A DNA stretch of 64,000 nt from Trebonia sp963795335 (GTDB lineage: Bacteria > Actinomycetota > Actinomycetes > Streptosporangiales > Streptosporangiaceae). Within the stretch, counting starts at the first letter, position 1. Every line of letters begins with the position of its first letter. Shown here in pieces: positions 34,702-45,888 of the stretch. The position numbers and the translations under genes are program-made. The stretch lies in contig CAWCHI010000010.1 in the NCBI GenBank assembly GCA_963795335.1, positions 1 through 64,000 of the forward strand. The letters run 5' to 3'. The notes below the pieces were generated by a model. The model saw only the letters and a list, made by a program, of their open reading frames with translations. It did no database searches and was not told where the DNA came from.

Positions 34702-35908
34702 GTGTTCGGACCCGACTCGCTCGTGCTCATCGTGCTCCTGATCGCCGCCAGCGTGGGGTTGCTGGCGGCGGTCATCCGGCTGCGCCTGCTCGCGGTCCGG
34801 CTGTTGTGCGGCACGCTGACGATTGTGCGTGGCGATGGCGGCCGGGGTCGCGATGGTCAACGGCTACTACGGTTACTACACGACCTGGGGCCAGATGTGG
34901 GCTGACCTGCACAGCGGGGGCGGCAACCTCGGGGTGGTCACCGCCGCGGCCCCCTCCGCGGCCGGGTCGGGCCGCCTGGGCTGGACCACCCTGCCCGGGA
35001 AGCTCAGCGGCTACAACCGCAAGGCGCTGGTGTACCTGCCGCCGCAGTACAGCCAGGCCCGCTACGCGCACGTGCGGTTCCCGGTGGTGGAGCTGTTCCA
35101 CGGCAGCCCCGGCACGCCGCTGTCCTGGGACACGGTCCTGCGGGTGGGCCAGGTCGCGGACGGGCTGCTGGCTCAGCACCGTATCGGGCCGATGGTGCTG
35201 GTCATGCCGTCCATCAACGCGGGCGGCCGCAGCTACCAGGACTGCGTGAACGGGCCGTCCGTCAAGGACGAGACCTACCTGCTGACGGACGTCCGAGCCG
35301 ACGTGCTCGCCCGCTACCGGGTGAGCAGCGACCCCTTCCAGTGGGCGGTCGGCGGTTACTCCTCCGGCGGCTACTGCGCGGCCAACCTGGCCCTGCGGCA
35401 TCCCGGCTCGTTCGGTGCCGCGGCGGTGATCGAGGGCTACTTCCGGGCCGCCGACGGCCCGGCCGGGCCCGCCCTGGGTGGTAACGCGGCCCTGGAAGCG
35501 GCCAACAGCCCGCTCTACGCGGCCGAGCGGCTCGCCCCGGACGGCGGCCCGGTGCCCGCGTTCTGGGTCGCGGCGGGTACCCATTCCTCCGACTACCGGC
35601 CGGCCACGGTCTTCACTGCCGCGATGGACCGCGTCGAGCAGGTCCCCTTCGTGAAGATGAACACCGGCGACCGGGGCGGTGCCTGGCAGGCGGTCCTGCC
35701 GGGCGCGCTCACCTGGCTGTGGCAGCAGGTGGCGCCACCGGACCTGCGGGTGCTGTTCCCGGTCGCCACGTACACGGCGAACCCGTTCACCAGCTTGCAC
35801 GTTCGCCCGGCCAAGCCACACTACCCGCCAGCCGGTCACAAGCCCGGCAATGTCACCGCGGCCAAGGACCCGGGCAAGGGCACGCCATCCAAGTCGCGGG
35901 CCAGCTGA
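34702..35908 (+). pseudogene. Membrane-anchored antigen-85-like esterase, one frameshift
   Basis: GTG 34702 opens a helix SLVLIVLLIAASVGLLAAV and a second hydrophobic stretch. Near 34822 a single base shifts the frame into VAMAAGVAMVNGYYGYYTTW, and the protein then reads on to 35908. The alpha/beta-hydrolase (esterase D / mycolyltransferase-like, PF00756) core has FPVVELFHGSPGTP, GPMVLVMPSINAGG and the nucleophile elbow GGYSSGGYCA, with a late GDRGGAWQAVLPGALTWLW. The C-terminal tail is Pro/Lys-rich. Related actinobacterial proteins have exactly this N-terminal two-helix anchor, so both parts belong to one gene. Extracellular esterase of unknown substrate. Confidence 0.78.
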
Positions 35909-35914
35909 GCCGCG

Positions 35915-36760
35915 TCAGCCGTTTCCCGGTACCGTCTGGCTGAGCGCGGTCGCCTGCTCGTACAGCTGGCGGATGCCGGAGCCGAAGTACGGACTGAACG
36001 ACACCGACGCGCTGTCGCCGCCCTCCTGGTAGCCGCCGATCACGCCGATGACCGTGGCGGCCTGCGACGGCGAAGGGGGCTGGAGCACCCACGGGCCGCC
36101 ACTGGTGCCGCCGGCGAACCCATCACAGTCGAACTCGACCTGGGTCGCGCTTTCCCGGGACGCCCGGTTCACGCAGGTGACCGGGCTGTCGGTGTTGCTC
36201 GGGTAGCCGGTGACGCGGACCAGGCTGGCGTACCCGGGGTTCCAGCCGGGCTCGTTGGCCCCGAGAACCCGCTGCACATTCCGGCCGTGGAGCGGGCGCA
36301 GGACGATGAATCCCACGTCGTAGTCTGGGTTCGCCCCGTTGGCCCACTGCGGGGAGACCAGCATCCGTTCCGCGGTCCAGACGCCATACGGCGCCTTCCC
36401 GTCGTGGTAGCCGGGGACGAAGACGACGTCTTGTGCGTAGCCGCCGTTGCTGGCGTCGTAGATGCAGTGCGCCGCGGTCATGAGCAGGTTCTGACCCGGG
36501 CTGGCGACCACGCTGGCGGTGCAGAAGTGCCCGCCGCTGATGCTGCCGGTGAACAGTGCCCCGACAACCGCCAGCCCGGGAGCCGGCTGCTGAGGTGCCG
36601 TCGGCCTGCGGTCCTGCGGGTGCTGGGCCGATCCCCCCTCCGGGTGCTGGGCCGAGTCCCGGCTCAGGCTGGCCGTCGGCGTGGCGGTGAAACCGCCCAC
36701 CACGATGGCTGTGGCCACGGCGCCCAGCACGGCCGCCCGCGCCCCTGGTTTGCCCGCCAT
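35915..36760 (-). CDS. Secreted trypsin-like serine protease A
   Basis: 281 aa with a signal peptide and a Gln/Pro-rich propeptide-like stretch (~30-65). Chymotrypsin-fold motifs: TAAHCIYD (His), NPDYDVGFIVL (Asp), DGFAGGTSGGPWV (Ser). Cysteines in FCTAS/TAAHC and TCVN/FDCDG suggest two disulfides. It converges on the esterase gene and is followed upstream by a close paralogue on the same strand, separated by 60 bp. Extracellular proteolysis is likely. Confidence 0.92.
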   Translation of the reverse strand: MAGKPGARAAVLGAVATAIVVGGFTATPTASLSRDSAQHPEGGSAQHPQDRRPTAPQQPAPGLAVVGALFTGSISGGHFCTASVVASPGQNLLMTAAHCIYDASNGGYAQDVVFVPGYHDGKAPYGVWTAERMLVSPQWANGANPDYDVGFIVLRPLHGRNVQRVLGANEPGWNPGYASLVRVTGYPSNTDSPVTCVNRASRESATQVEFDCDGFAGGTSGGPWVLQPPSPSQAATVIGVIGGYQEGGDSASVSFSPYFGSGIRQLYEQATALSQTVPGNG

Positions 36761-36820
36761 TGAGCTAATCTCCGCCCGCGGGCGGGCGCCGACCAGGCCA
36801 TGACGTCCGTGACCGGGACG

Positions 36821-37627
36821 TCAGCCATGCCCGGGTACCGTCCGGCTGAGCGCGGCCGCCTGCTGGTACAGCCCGTGAATGACGGCCCCGAAGTACGACG
36901 TGTACGACACCGCCGGGGTGTTGCCGCCCCCCTGGTAGCCGCCGATCACGCCGACGACAAGCCCGGGTGGAGGTGACCCCGGGGCGGACTGCGTGACGAA
37001 CGGGCCGCCGCTGGTACCGTCGGTGAACCCGGCGCAGTCGAACTGGAGCTGGGTCGCGCTTTTCCGCGTGGTCCAGTTGACGCAGCTGATCAGCCTGCTG
37101 GTGGTGTCCGGGTAGCCCGTGACGCGGACCCGGCTGCGGTAGGCGGGGCCGGTCCCGAAGCCGTTGCCCCCGACGACCCGCTGGATGTCGCGGCCGTGAA
37201 GCGGCGCGAGCACGATGAAGCCAACGTCGTAGTCCGGGTCGGCCGATTTCGCCCACTGGGGGGCCACCAGCATCCGCTCCGCGGTCCACACGCCATACGG
37301 CGCTTTCCCGTCGTGATAGCCCGGCGCGAACACCACGTCCTTTTTGTAGCCGCCGCTGCTGCCGTCGTAGATGCAGTGGGCGGCGGTGATCAGCAGGTTC
37401 CGGCCGGGGCTGACGACCACGCTGGCGGTGCAGAAGTGCCCGCCGCTGAGGCTGCCGTGGAACAGGGCCCCGACGGCCGTCAGGCCGGTGGCAGGCGGGG
37501 TGGCGGCGGGGTCGCGCCGTGCTCTGACGCTATGGCCAAGGGGCGGCGCCGCAGCGAAGCCGCACAGCACGATCGCCGCGGCCACGGCGGTGAGCGCGGC
37601 CGCCCGCGCCCCTGGTTTGAAGGCCAT
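36821..37627 (-). CDS. Secreted trypsin-like serine protease B
   Basis: 268 aa from ATG 37627 (MAFKPGARAAALTAVAAA), the start that matches the paralogue's MAGKPGARAAVLGAVATA. Catalytic TAAHCIYDGSSGGY, DPDYDVGFIVL and FTDGTSGGPFV are intact. Long identical stretches with protease A (GYHDGKAPYGVWTAERMLV, FHGSLSGGHFCTASVV-like) show a tandem duplication. The propeptide differs most. A longer frame reaches 37744 but has no better start. Confidence 0.92.
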   Translation of the reverse strand: MAFKPGARAAALTAVAAAIVLCGFAAAPPLGHSVRARRDPAATPPATGLTAVGALFHGSLSGGHFCTASVVVSPGRNLLITAAHCIYDGSSGGYKKDVVFAPGYHDGKAPYGVWTAERMLVAPQWAKSADPDYDVGFIVLAPLHGRDIQRVVGGNGFGTGPAYRSRVRVTGYPDTTSRLISCVNWTTRKSATQLQFDCAGFTDGTSGGPFVTQSAPGSPPPGLVVGVIGGYQGGGNTPAVSYTSYFGAVIHGLYQQAAALSRTVPGHG

Positions 37628-37843
37628 TGCTTTTATCTTCCCACGCGCAGCGAAGTAAGCCCGGCAATCACGAAATAGTAACGGCCGTGCGCCATCGCGG
37701 CCGGGCAGGACCCGCCGGCGGGTTCCCCGGCCGCTCAGGCGCACGGGTGCTTACCCGGCCGGGCGTGAACTTTGTCCACGCCGGGCCATGTAGATTAAAT
37801 CCATCAGAAAAGTTGCTTTTAAACGCGGAGGCATACTTATCCG

Positions 37844-38350
37844 ATGACCGCCATCGCCGTCGTCACCGGCAATCCGAAGCCAGCGTCCCGCACCCACTCG
37901 GTCGCCCTGGCCGTCGCTGACGCCCTCGCCCAGCAACTCCCGGACGCCGAGACGGCCCCGGTGATCGACCTGGCGAGCTACGCGCCGCGGCTGTTCGAGT
38001 GGACCGACGAGGAGCTGACCGAGCTGACCGCCCAGGTCGCCGCGGCCGACGTCGCCATCTTCGCCTCGCCCACCTACAAGGCCGCCTACACCGGCCTGCT
38101 CAAGGCGTTCCTCGACCGCTACGGCAGTAACGGCCTGGCCGGGGTGACCGCGGTCCCGGTGATGACCGGCGGCTGGCCCGGGCACCTGCTCGCGGTCGAG
38201 GTCCACCTGCGCCCGGTCCTGGTCGAGCTGGGCGCCGTGGTCCCGTCCCGCGGCCTCTACGTGACCGAGCCCGAGCTGGCCGACCTGGGGGCAGCGGTCG
38301 GGAAGTGGGCCGCGACGGCGGTTCCGCTCATCACCAAGTCGGCCCGCTAG
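37844..38350 (+). CDS. NADPH-dependent FMN reductase (SsuE/MsuE-like)
   Basis: 168-aa flavodoxin-like protein: TGNPKPASRTHSVALAVADAL (phosphate-binding loop), IFASPTYKAAYTGLLKAFLDR (family signature) and the GGWPGHLLAVE segment. NADPH-dependent FMN reductases of this group supply reduced flavin to two-component monooxygenases. CGCGGAGG precedes ATG 37844 by 15 bp, and an AT-rich promoter-like stretch (ATTAAATCCATCAG) precedes that. It is divergent from protease B. No partner monooxygenase is adjacent. Confidence 0.9.
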   Translation: MTAIAVVTGNPKPASRTHSVALAVADALAQQLPDAETAPVIDLASYAPRLFEWTDEELTELTAQVAAADVAIFASPTYKAAYTGLLKAFLDRYGSNGLAGVTAVPVMTGGWPGHLLAVEVHLRPVLVELGAVVPSRGLYVTEPELADLGAAVGKWAATAVPLITKSAR

Positions 38351-38372
38351 CTCCCGGCCGGGGTCCGCCGGC

Positions 38373-39667
38373 TCAGCCGCCGACCTCGTCGAGGATGAGC
38401 GGCGCCGTCGGCGGCCGCTCGCTGGCGACCGTAAGCGCGCCCGTCAGCGCGTCGGCGGCCGGGCCGAAGCGGGCCGGATCGTCGGCCTGCAGCTCGAGCA
38501 CCGGCTGCCCCTGCTGGACGTAGTCGCCCGGCTTGGCCAGGCAGAGCACCCCGGCGGTGTGGCTGACGCCGTCTTCCTTGCGCGCCCGGCCGGCCCCGAG
38601 ACGCCAGGCGGCGACGCCCACCGCACGGGCGTCGAGCCGGGTGACCCAGCCGGCGGCCGGGGCCGGGAGCGCCTCGCGGCGGTGGGCGGCCCGCGGCAGC
38701 GGGGCCTCCGGGTCCCCGCCCTGGGCCCTGATCATCCGGCGGTAGCGTGTCCAGCGCGCGCCCGCTGGCGATCGCCTCGGTCAGGTCGGTCCCGGGCCCG
38801 GGGGTGATCCCGGCCAGGTCCAGCATGTGGCCGGCCAGGGCCAGGGTGACCTCCATGAGGTCGGCCGGGCCCTGGCCGGACAGGGCGGCGACGGCTTCCT
38901 CCACCTCGAGGGCGTTCCCGACGGCGCGGCCGAGCGGCGTGTCCATCGCGGTGACGAGGGCGCGGGTGCGGACTCCGTGCTCCTCGCCCAGCGCCACCAT
39001 GGTGCGGGCGAGCTCCCGGGCGCGCTCGCGCTCGGCCATGAAGGCGCCCGCGCCCGGTCTTGACGTCGAGGACCAGGGCCCGGGTGCCCTCGGCGATCTT
39101 CTTGGACATGATCGAGCTGGCGATCAGCGGGATCGACTCGACCGTGCCGGTCACGTCGCGCAGCGCGTACAGCCGCCGGTCGGCCGGGGCGAGGCCGTCC
39201 CCGGCGGCCGCGATCACCGCGCCGGCGAAGGCCAGGGCGGCGGTAATCTCGTCGTTGCTCAGGCTGGCGCGCCAGCCGGGGATCGACTCCAGCTTGTCGA
39301 GGGTGCCGCCGGTGTGCCCGAGCCCGCGCCCGGACAGCATCGGCACCGCCGCGCCGCAGCTCGCCACCAGCGGCGCCAGCACCAGCGAGACCTTGTCCCC
39401 GACGCCGCCGGTCGAGTGCTTGTCGACCGACGGCCGGTCCAGGCCGGACAGGTCGAGCCGCTCGCCCGACGCGATCATCTCCCCGGTCCATGCGCGCAGC
39501 TCGGCCCCGTCGAGCCCGTTGAGGTAGATCGCCATCAGCAGCGCCGCCATCTGCTCGTCGGCCACCTGGCCGTCGGCGTAGGCGGCGAACAGCCAGGCGA
39601 TCTCCGCGCTGGTCAGCGGGCGACGGCGGTCACGCTTGAGGTGGATCAGGGACACGGCGTCGGGCAT
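38373..39667 (-). pseudogene. deoA: Thymidine phosphorylase, two frameshifts
   Basis: ATG 39667 (MPDAVSLIHLKRDRRRPLTS) with AGGAGGG upstream, 4 bp after the cdd stop. The conserved core is present: VDKHSTGGVGDKVSLVLAP (phosphate site), MLSGRGLGHTGGTLDKLES, SIMSKKIAEG, LVLDVKTG. An extra base near 39054 moves to the frame of AFMAERERARELA, and another near 38748 to RYRRMIRAQGGDPEAPLP and the C-terminal lipoyl-like domain. It phosphorolyses thymidine/deoxyuridine to base and deoxyribose-1-phosphate. Both shifts are single extra bases, so sequence error is plausible. Confidence 0.85.
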
Positions 39668-39671
39668 CGCG

Positions 39672-40174
39672 CTATCCCTCCTGCTCCCGCGCGGCGGGCC
39701 CGCCCGCTGGGCCGTCCCGGCGGGCCGACAGGTCGTCCGCCGCCGAAGGCGGCCGGCAGCAGTTCGGCCAGCGTCACCGGGCCGCCGGCCGCGTCCACCA
39801 GCAGCCCGGGGCCGCCCGCCTCCAGCAGCAGCTGGCGGCAGCGCCCGCAGGGCAGCAGCGGGGCGCCGTCGCCGGCCACCACCGCGACCGCGGTCAGCGC
39901 CGGGCGGCCGTCTCCGGCGGGTCCCCGCCGTCCCCTTCACCCGGCGCCGGTTCACCGGGCGCCAGGCCGGCCGGGTGGCGTGCAGGGCCGACACCAGGCC
40001 GCACTCGGCGCACAAGGTCAGCCCGAACGAGGCGTTCTCCACGTTGCAGCCCGTCACGACGCGCCCGTCGCGGGTCAGCCCGGCGGCGCCGACCCGGAGG
40101 CGGGAGTAAGGGGCGTAGGCCCGCCCGGCCGCCGCGGTGGCGGCGGAGCGCAGCAACGGCCAGTTGATCGTCAC
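39672..40174 (-). pseudogene. cdd: Cytidine deaminase, two or more frameshifts
   Basis: GTG 40174 (MTINWPLLRSAATAAAGRAY, APYSRLRVGAAGL, GCNVENASFGLTLCAECG). The zinc-site C-A-E is in this first frame. After ~39990 frame changes are needed to reach TAVAVVAGDGAPLLPCGRCRQLLLEAGGP (PCxxC zinc ligands). Near 39740 one more restores the normal ending DDLSARRDG and a TAG at 39672-39674, just before deoA. It deaminates (deoxy)cytidine to (deoxy)uridine, feeding deoA. The pair is divergent from the nucleoside importer, 205 bp away. Confidence 0.8.
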
Positions 40175-40379
40175 GGGAACAACACTGCGGCAAATGCGGC
40201 CCGCGGGCAACAGCCGCGGCAGCCCTCGCCATGCATCGCAATTTCGCAACAACATCGCCGCAGACCGGTATGTCTGTTCCCATACGACATGCTGACGAAA
40301 TAATCTCCGGGCAGTCTGACCAAGGACACGCCCTCGGGACTCCTGGGCGTCGGCAATCTAGTTCCGGGGAGGAATCACG

Positions 40380-41549
40380 GTGAGACGTACCGCACTGGGA
40401 GCAACCATAGCGGCGGGGGTCGCGACCTTGCTGATCGCCGCCTGCGGCAGCAGCTCGTCGAGTGCCACCAGCTCAAGCAGCGCCTCGACGGGCGCGTCAG
40501 CCAGCGCATCCAGCACGGCCGCGGCCTCGTCCGGGTCGAGCGGCTCGGCGTCGGGCTCGTTCCTCGGCTGCATGGTCACCGACACCGGCGGCATCAACGA
40601 CAAGTCGTTCAACCAGTCGGCCTGGCAGGGCATGCAGGAGGCGGCCGCGGCCAACCCCAACATCACGGTCAAGTACCTGCAGTCGACCACGCAGAGCGAC
40701 TACGTCCCGAACATCAACTCGTTCCTGTCCCAGAAGTGCGGGATCATCGTCACCGTCGGCTTCCTGATGGCGGCCGCCACGGAGAGCGCCGCGAAGGCGC
40801 ACCCGACCCAGCCCTTCGCGATCGTCGACTGCTCGTACGCCTCGGAGTGCCTGACCGGCACCAAGGAAAGCAACATCGACCAGCTGACGTTCAACACCGT
40901 GCAGGACGGCTTCCTCGGCGGCTACCTGGCCGCGGGCATCAGCAAGAACGGTAAGGTCGGCACGTTCGGCGGTGAGGACTTCGGCACCGTCACCATCTAC
41001 ATGGACGGTTTCTGGGACGGCGTGCAGTACTACAACAAGCAGCACAAGACCAACGTCCAGGTGCTCGGCTGGAATGAGCAGACCCAGAAGGGCGAGTTCA
41101 CCGGCGACTTCACCAACCAGACCAAGGGCCAGACGGTCACCCAGACCCTCATCAGCGAGGGCGCGGACGTCATCTTCCCGGTCGCGGGCAACGTGGGCCT
41201 CGGGGCGGCCAAGGCGGTCCAGACCGCCAACAGCTCCGGCGGCAACGTCGCCCTGGAGTGGGTCGACACCGACGGCTGCGTCAGCGCCGCCCAGTACTGC
41301 AAGTACATGGTCACCAGCGTGACCAAGGGCATCCAGACCGCGGTGAAGAACGCGGTGACGACGGCGGCGTCCGGGAAGCCCGTGGGCGGGACCTACATCG
41401 GCACGCTGGCCAACGGGGGCGCGGTGCTCTCGCCGTTCCACGACTACGCCAGCAAGGTCCCGGCGTCGCTGCAGAGCGAGCTGAAGACCATCGAGACCGG
41501 CATCGAGAATGGCTCGATCGCGACGCCGACCAAGTCGCCGGTTACCTGA
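40380..41549 (+). CDS. BMP-family nucleoside-binding lipoprotein
   Basis: 389 aa from GTG 40380 (GGGGAGGAA upstream). Lipobox LLIAAC with Cys near residue 21, then a ~40-residue Ser/Ala linker. The periplasmic-binding-like fold of PnrA/BMP proteins follows: VTDTGGINDKSFNQSAWQGM, VGFLMAAATESAAKAHPTQPFAIVD, NTVQDGFLGGYLAAG, FPVAGNVGLGA. It captures nucleosides outside the cell for the ABC importer encoded immediately downstream (24 bp gap). Confidence 0.93.
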   Translation: MRRTALGATIAAGVATLLIAACGSSSSSATSSSSASTGASASASSTAAASSGSSGSASGSFLGCMVTDTGGINDKSFNQSAWQGMQEAAAANPNITVKYLQSTTQSDYVPNINSFLSQKCGIIVTVGFLMAAATESAAKAHPTQPFAIVDCSYASECLTGTKESNIDQLTFNTVQDGFLGGYLAAGISKNGKVGTFGGEDFGTVTIYMDGFWDGVQYYNKQHKTNVQVLGWNEQTQKGEFTGDFTNQTKGQTVTQTLISEGADVIFPVAGNVGLGAAKAVQTANSSGGNVALEWVDTDGCVSAAQYCKYMVTSVTKGIQTAVKNAVTTAASGKPVGGTYIGTLANGGAVLSPFHDYASKVPASLQSELKTIETGIENGSIATPTKSPVT

Positions 41550-41573
41550 GCAGTAAAGGAAGCAGCGACAGCG

Positions 41574-43222
41574 GTGGAACTTGAGCTCAGGGGCATCACC
41601 AAGAGGTTCGGTCCCCTCGTGGCCAACGACGGGATCAGCCTCTCGGTGGCCCCTGGCCAGGTGCACGCGCTGCTGGGGGAGAACGGCGCCGGCAAGAGCA
41701 CGCTGATGAACGTCCTGTACGGGCTGATGCAGCCGGACGAGGGCGAGATCGTCGTCGACGGCCAGCCGGCTGTCTTCCACTCACCCAAGGACGCCATCGC
41801 GGCCGGCATCGGCATGGTGCACCAGCACTTCATGCTGGTGCCGGTGTTCACCGTGGCGGAGAACGTCACGCTCGGCATCGAGCAGGCCGGCCCGGCCGGC
41901 CTGCTCGACCGGCGGAAGACCCGCCGTGAGGTCGCCGAGCTGTCCCACACCTACGGCCTCGACGTCGACCCCGACGCGCTGGTGGAAGACCTCCCGGTCG
42001 GCCTGCAGCAGCGGGTGGAGATCGTCAAGGCGCTCGTCCGGCAGGCCAACGTGCTGATCCTGGACGAGCCCACGGCGGTGCTCACCCCGGCCGAGACCGA
42101 GGAGCTGTTCCGCATCGTCCGCCAGCTGCGGGACGGCGGCACCTCCATCATCTTCATCTCGCACAAGCTGCGCGAAGTCCAGGCGATCGCCGACACGATC
42201 ACCGTGCTGCGGCGGGGCGCCGTGGTCGGCCACACCGGGCCGTCCGCGACCGCCGACGAGCTGGCCGCCCTGATGGTCGGCCGCAACGTGCAGCTGCGGG
42301 TGAGCAAGTCCGTGGCCAGGCCGGGCGCGCCGGTCCTGTCGGTCGAGGGGCTCACCGTCCGCGGCGACGACGGCCGGGCCTGGGTCGACGAGCTCTCGTT
42401 CGACGTCCGGGCGGGGGAGATCCTCGGCATCGCCGGGGTCCAGGGCAACGGCCAGACCGAGCTGTGCGAGGCGCTCATGGGGCTGCGCCCGGCGGCCGGC
42501 GGCGCGGTCACCCTGAACGGCCGTGACCTGACCCGGGCGACGCCCCGGGAGCGGCTGCGAGCCGGCATCGCCTACGTACCCGAGGACCGGACGGAGGACG
42601 GCCTCGTCGGTTCGTTCTCGGTCTCCGAGAACCTCATCCTCGACACCTACGACCGCAAGCCGTTCGCCTCCGGCATCCGCCTCGACCTGCCCGCGATCAG
42701 CCAGAACGCGGCCACGAGGATCGAGGAGTTCGACGTCAGAACCGGATCGCCCGCCACCCCGGCCGGCACGCTGTCCGGCGGCAACCAGCAGAAGGTCATC
42801 CTGGCCCGGGAACTCGGCCGCCAGCACGAGGTGCTGATCGCCAGCCAGCCCACCCGCGGGCTCGATGTTGGCTCGATCGAGTTCGTGCACCGCCGGATCG
42901 TCGAGCGGCGCGACGACGGGGTCGCGGTGCTGATCGTCTCCTCCGAGCTGGACGAGATCTACGCGCTGGCCGACCGGATCGCGGTCATGTACGAAGGCAA
43001 GATCACCGGCTTCCGCGACCCGGACGTGTCCGCGACCGAGCTCGGACGGCTGATGGCGGGGGGTGCCGACGCCGAGGGACCGGTCCCGGACGACGCGATC
43101 GAGCCCGGGGCGCTCCCCAGCGCCGACGCGGTCGGCGGGTACGACGCCGATCCGGGCCCGCAGCCGGCCGCACCGCCGCCGGGTGAGCCCGGGCAACAGC
43201 CACCGTCGCCTCAGGAGGAACC

Positions 43223-43226
<4 letters not shown>
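41574..43226 (+). CDS. Nucleoside ABC importer ATPase (two ABC domains)
   Basis: 550 aa with two fused ABC domains. The first has Walker A GENGAGKST, VHQHFMLVPVFTVAEN, and VLILDEPTAVLTP; its LSGGQ-like motif is LPVGLQQRVEI. The second has GVQGNGQTE in place of a canonical Walker A, as in all ribose/BMP-type ATPases, and the signature LSGGNQQKV. The C-terminus is a Pro/Asp-rich tail. It energises the two permeases that follow; GTGA overlap with the first permease indicates translational coupling. Confidence 0.94.
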
Positions 43227-44499
<1,273 letters not shown>

Positions 44500-44503
<4 letters not shown>

Positions 44504-45825
44504 GCACGTCCTCTGCGGTGCCTCCAGCGGGCCAGCTTCCGGCCCTGCTGCCGCCGGATCCGGCCGGGCCGGCCGCGTCGTGGGCCGGGCGCTACGCCGC
44601 GCCGGTCACCTTCGCCGTCTTCGGCCTGGTCGACATCCTTGTCTTCGGGCTGCACGCGCACGGCGACGCCACGTTCAGCTTCACCCCCGAGTTCGCCAAG
44701 GTCACCGTGCCCAACCTGAAGCTGCCGGCCGCGGCCACCTGCTTCGTACTCGGCGGGCTGAGCCTGGTCCTGGCCGGGGTGCGGCTGGCCGAGCTGCTCG
44801 GCTACCTCGTCCTGGGGCGGGTCTGGCGCCGGGTCATCATCGGCGTGGTCCTGTTCGCCTTCGTGATCTCGCTCCTGGCCTGGTCCGACGCGGGCCAGTC
44901 GATCCCGTTCAACGTGGTCAACCTGCTCTCGGGCACCCTCAACGACTCGATCCCGATCATGCTCGGCGCGCTCACCGGGGTGATCTGCTCGACCACGGGC
45001 GTCATCAACATCGCGATCGAGGGCCAGCTGCTGCTGGGCGCATTCTGTGCCGCGATCGCCACCTCGGTCACCGGGTCGCTGTGGCTCGGGCTGCTCTGCG
45101 GCGCCCTGGCCGGATCGCTGGTGGCGCTCCTGCTCGCCGTCTTCGCCATCACCTACCTGGTCAACCAGATAGTTCTCGGGGTGGTGCTGAACACCCTGAT
45201 CCTCGGCCTGACCGGGTACCTGTACAACGCGATCATGGTGCCGTACGGGGACACGCTGAACAACCCGAACACCTTCGCGCCGTGGAAGATCCCGGGGCTG
45301 GGCGACATCCCGATCATCGGGCCGGTGTTCTTCGACTCGTCGGTCTTCCTCTACGCCACCTACATCATCCTCGCGGTGGTGCAGGTCGGGCTGTTCCGCA
45401 CCCGCTGGGGGCTGCGCACCCGGGCCATCGGCGAGCACCCGCTGGCGGCTGACACGGTCGGCATCCGGGTCATCGCCTACCAGTACCGCAACGTCATCCT
45501 GGCCGGGCTGATCGCGGGCATCGGGGGCGCCTACTTCACCATCGGCTCGGTCGGCTCGTTCGGCATCGACATGTCCTCCGGCGAGGGCTACATCGCGCTG
45601 GCGGCGATGATCTTCGGCCGCTACACGCCGTTCGGCGCGATCGGGGCGGCGCTGCTGTTCGGCTTCACCACCCAGCTGCAGTCGATCCTGTCCAGCCTCA
45701 ACGTGCCCATCCAGTCCAACCTGCTGCTGCTCACCCCGTACGTGGTGACCATCATCGTGCTGGCCGGGCTGGTCGGGCAGGTGCGCGGGCCGCGGGCCGA
45801 GGGCGTCCCCTTCGTTAAGGCCTGA
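44500..45825 (+). CDS. Nucleoside ABC importer permease 2
   Basis: 441 aa from GTG 44500. BPD_transp_2 family: TGVINIAIEGQLLLGAFCAA, TYLVNQIVLGVVLNTLILGLTGYLYN, RTRAIGEHPLAADTVGI, GEGYIALAAMIFGRYTPFGA. An N-terminal extension of ~130 aa with extra helices precedes the core. Last gene of the importer operon. With cdd and deoA on the other strand, the locus imports nucleosides and converts pyrimidine deoxynucleosides. Confidence 0.93.
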
Positions 45826-45888
45826 CCAGCCGGCCCGGTCAGCACCGCTTGACCAGCGGGTAACAGGTTGCCTACCCTCGCTCATGTC

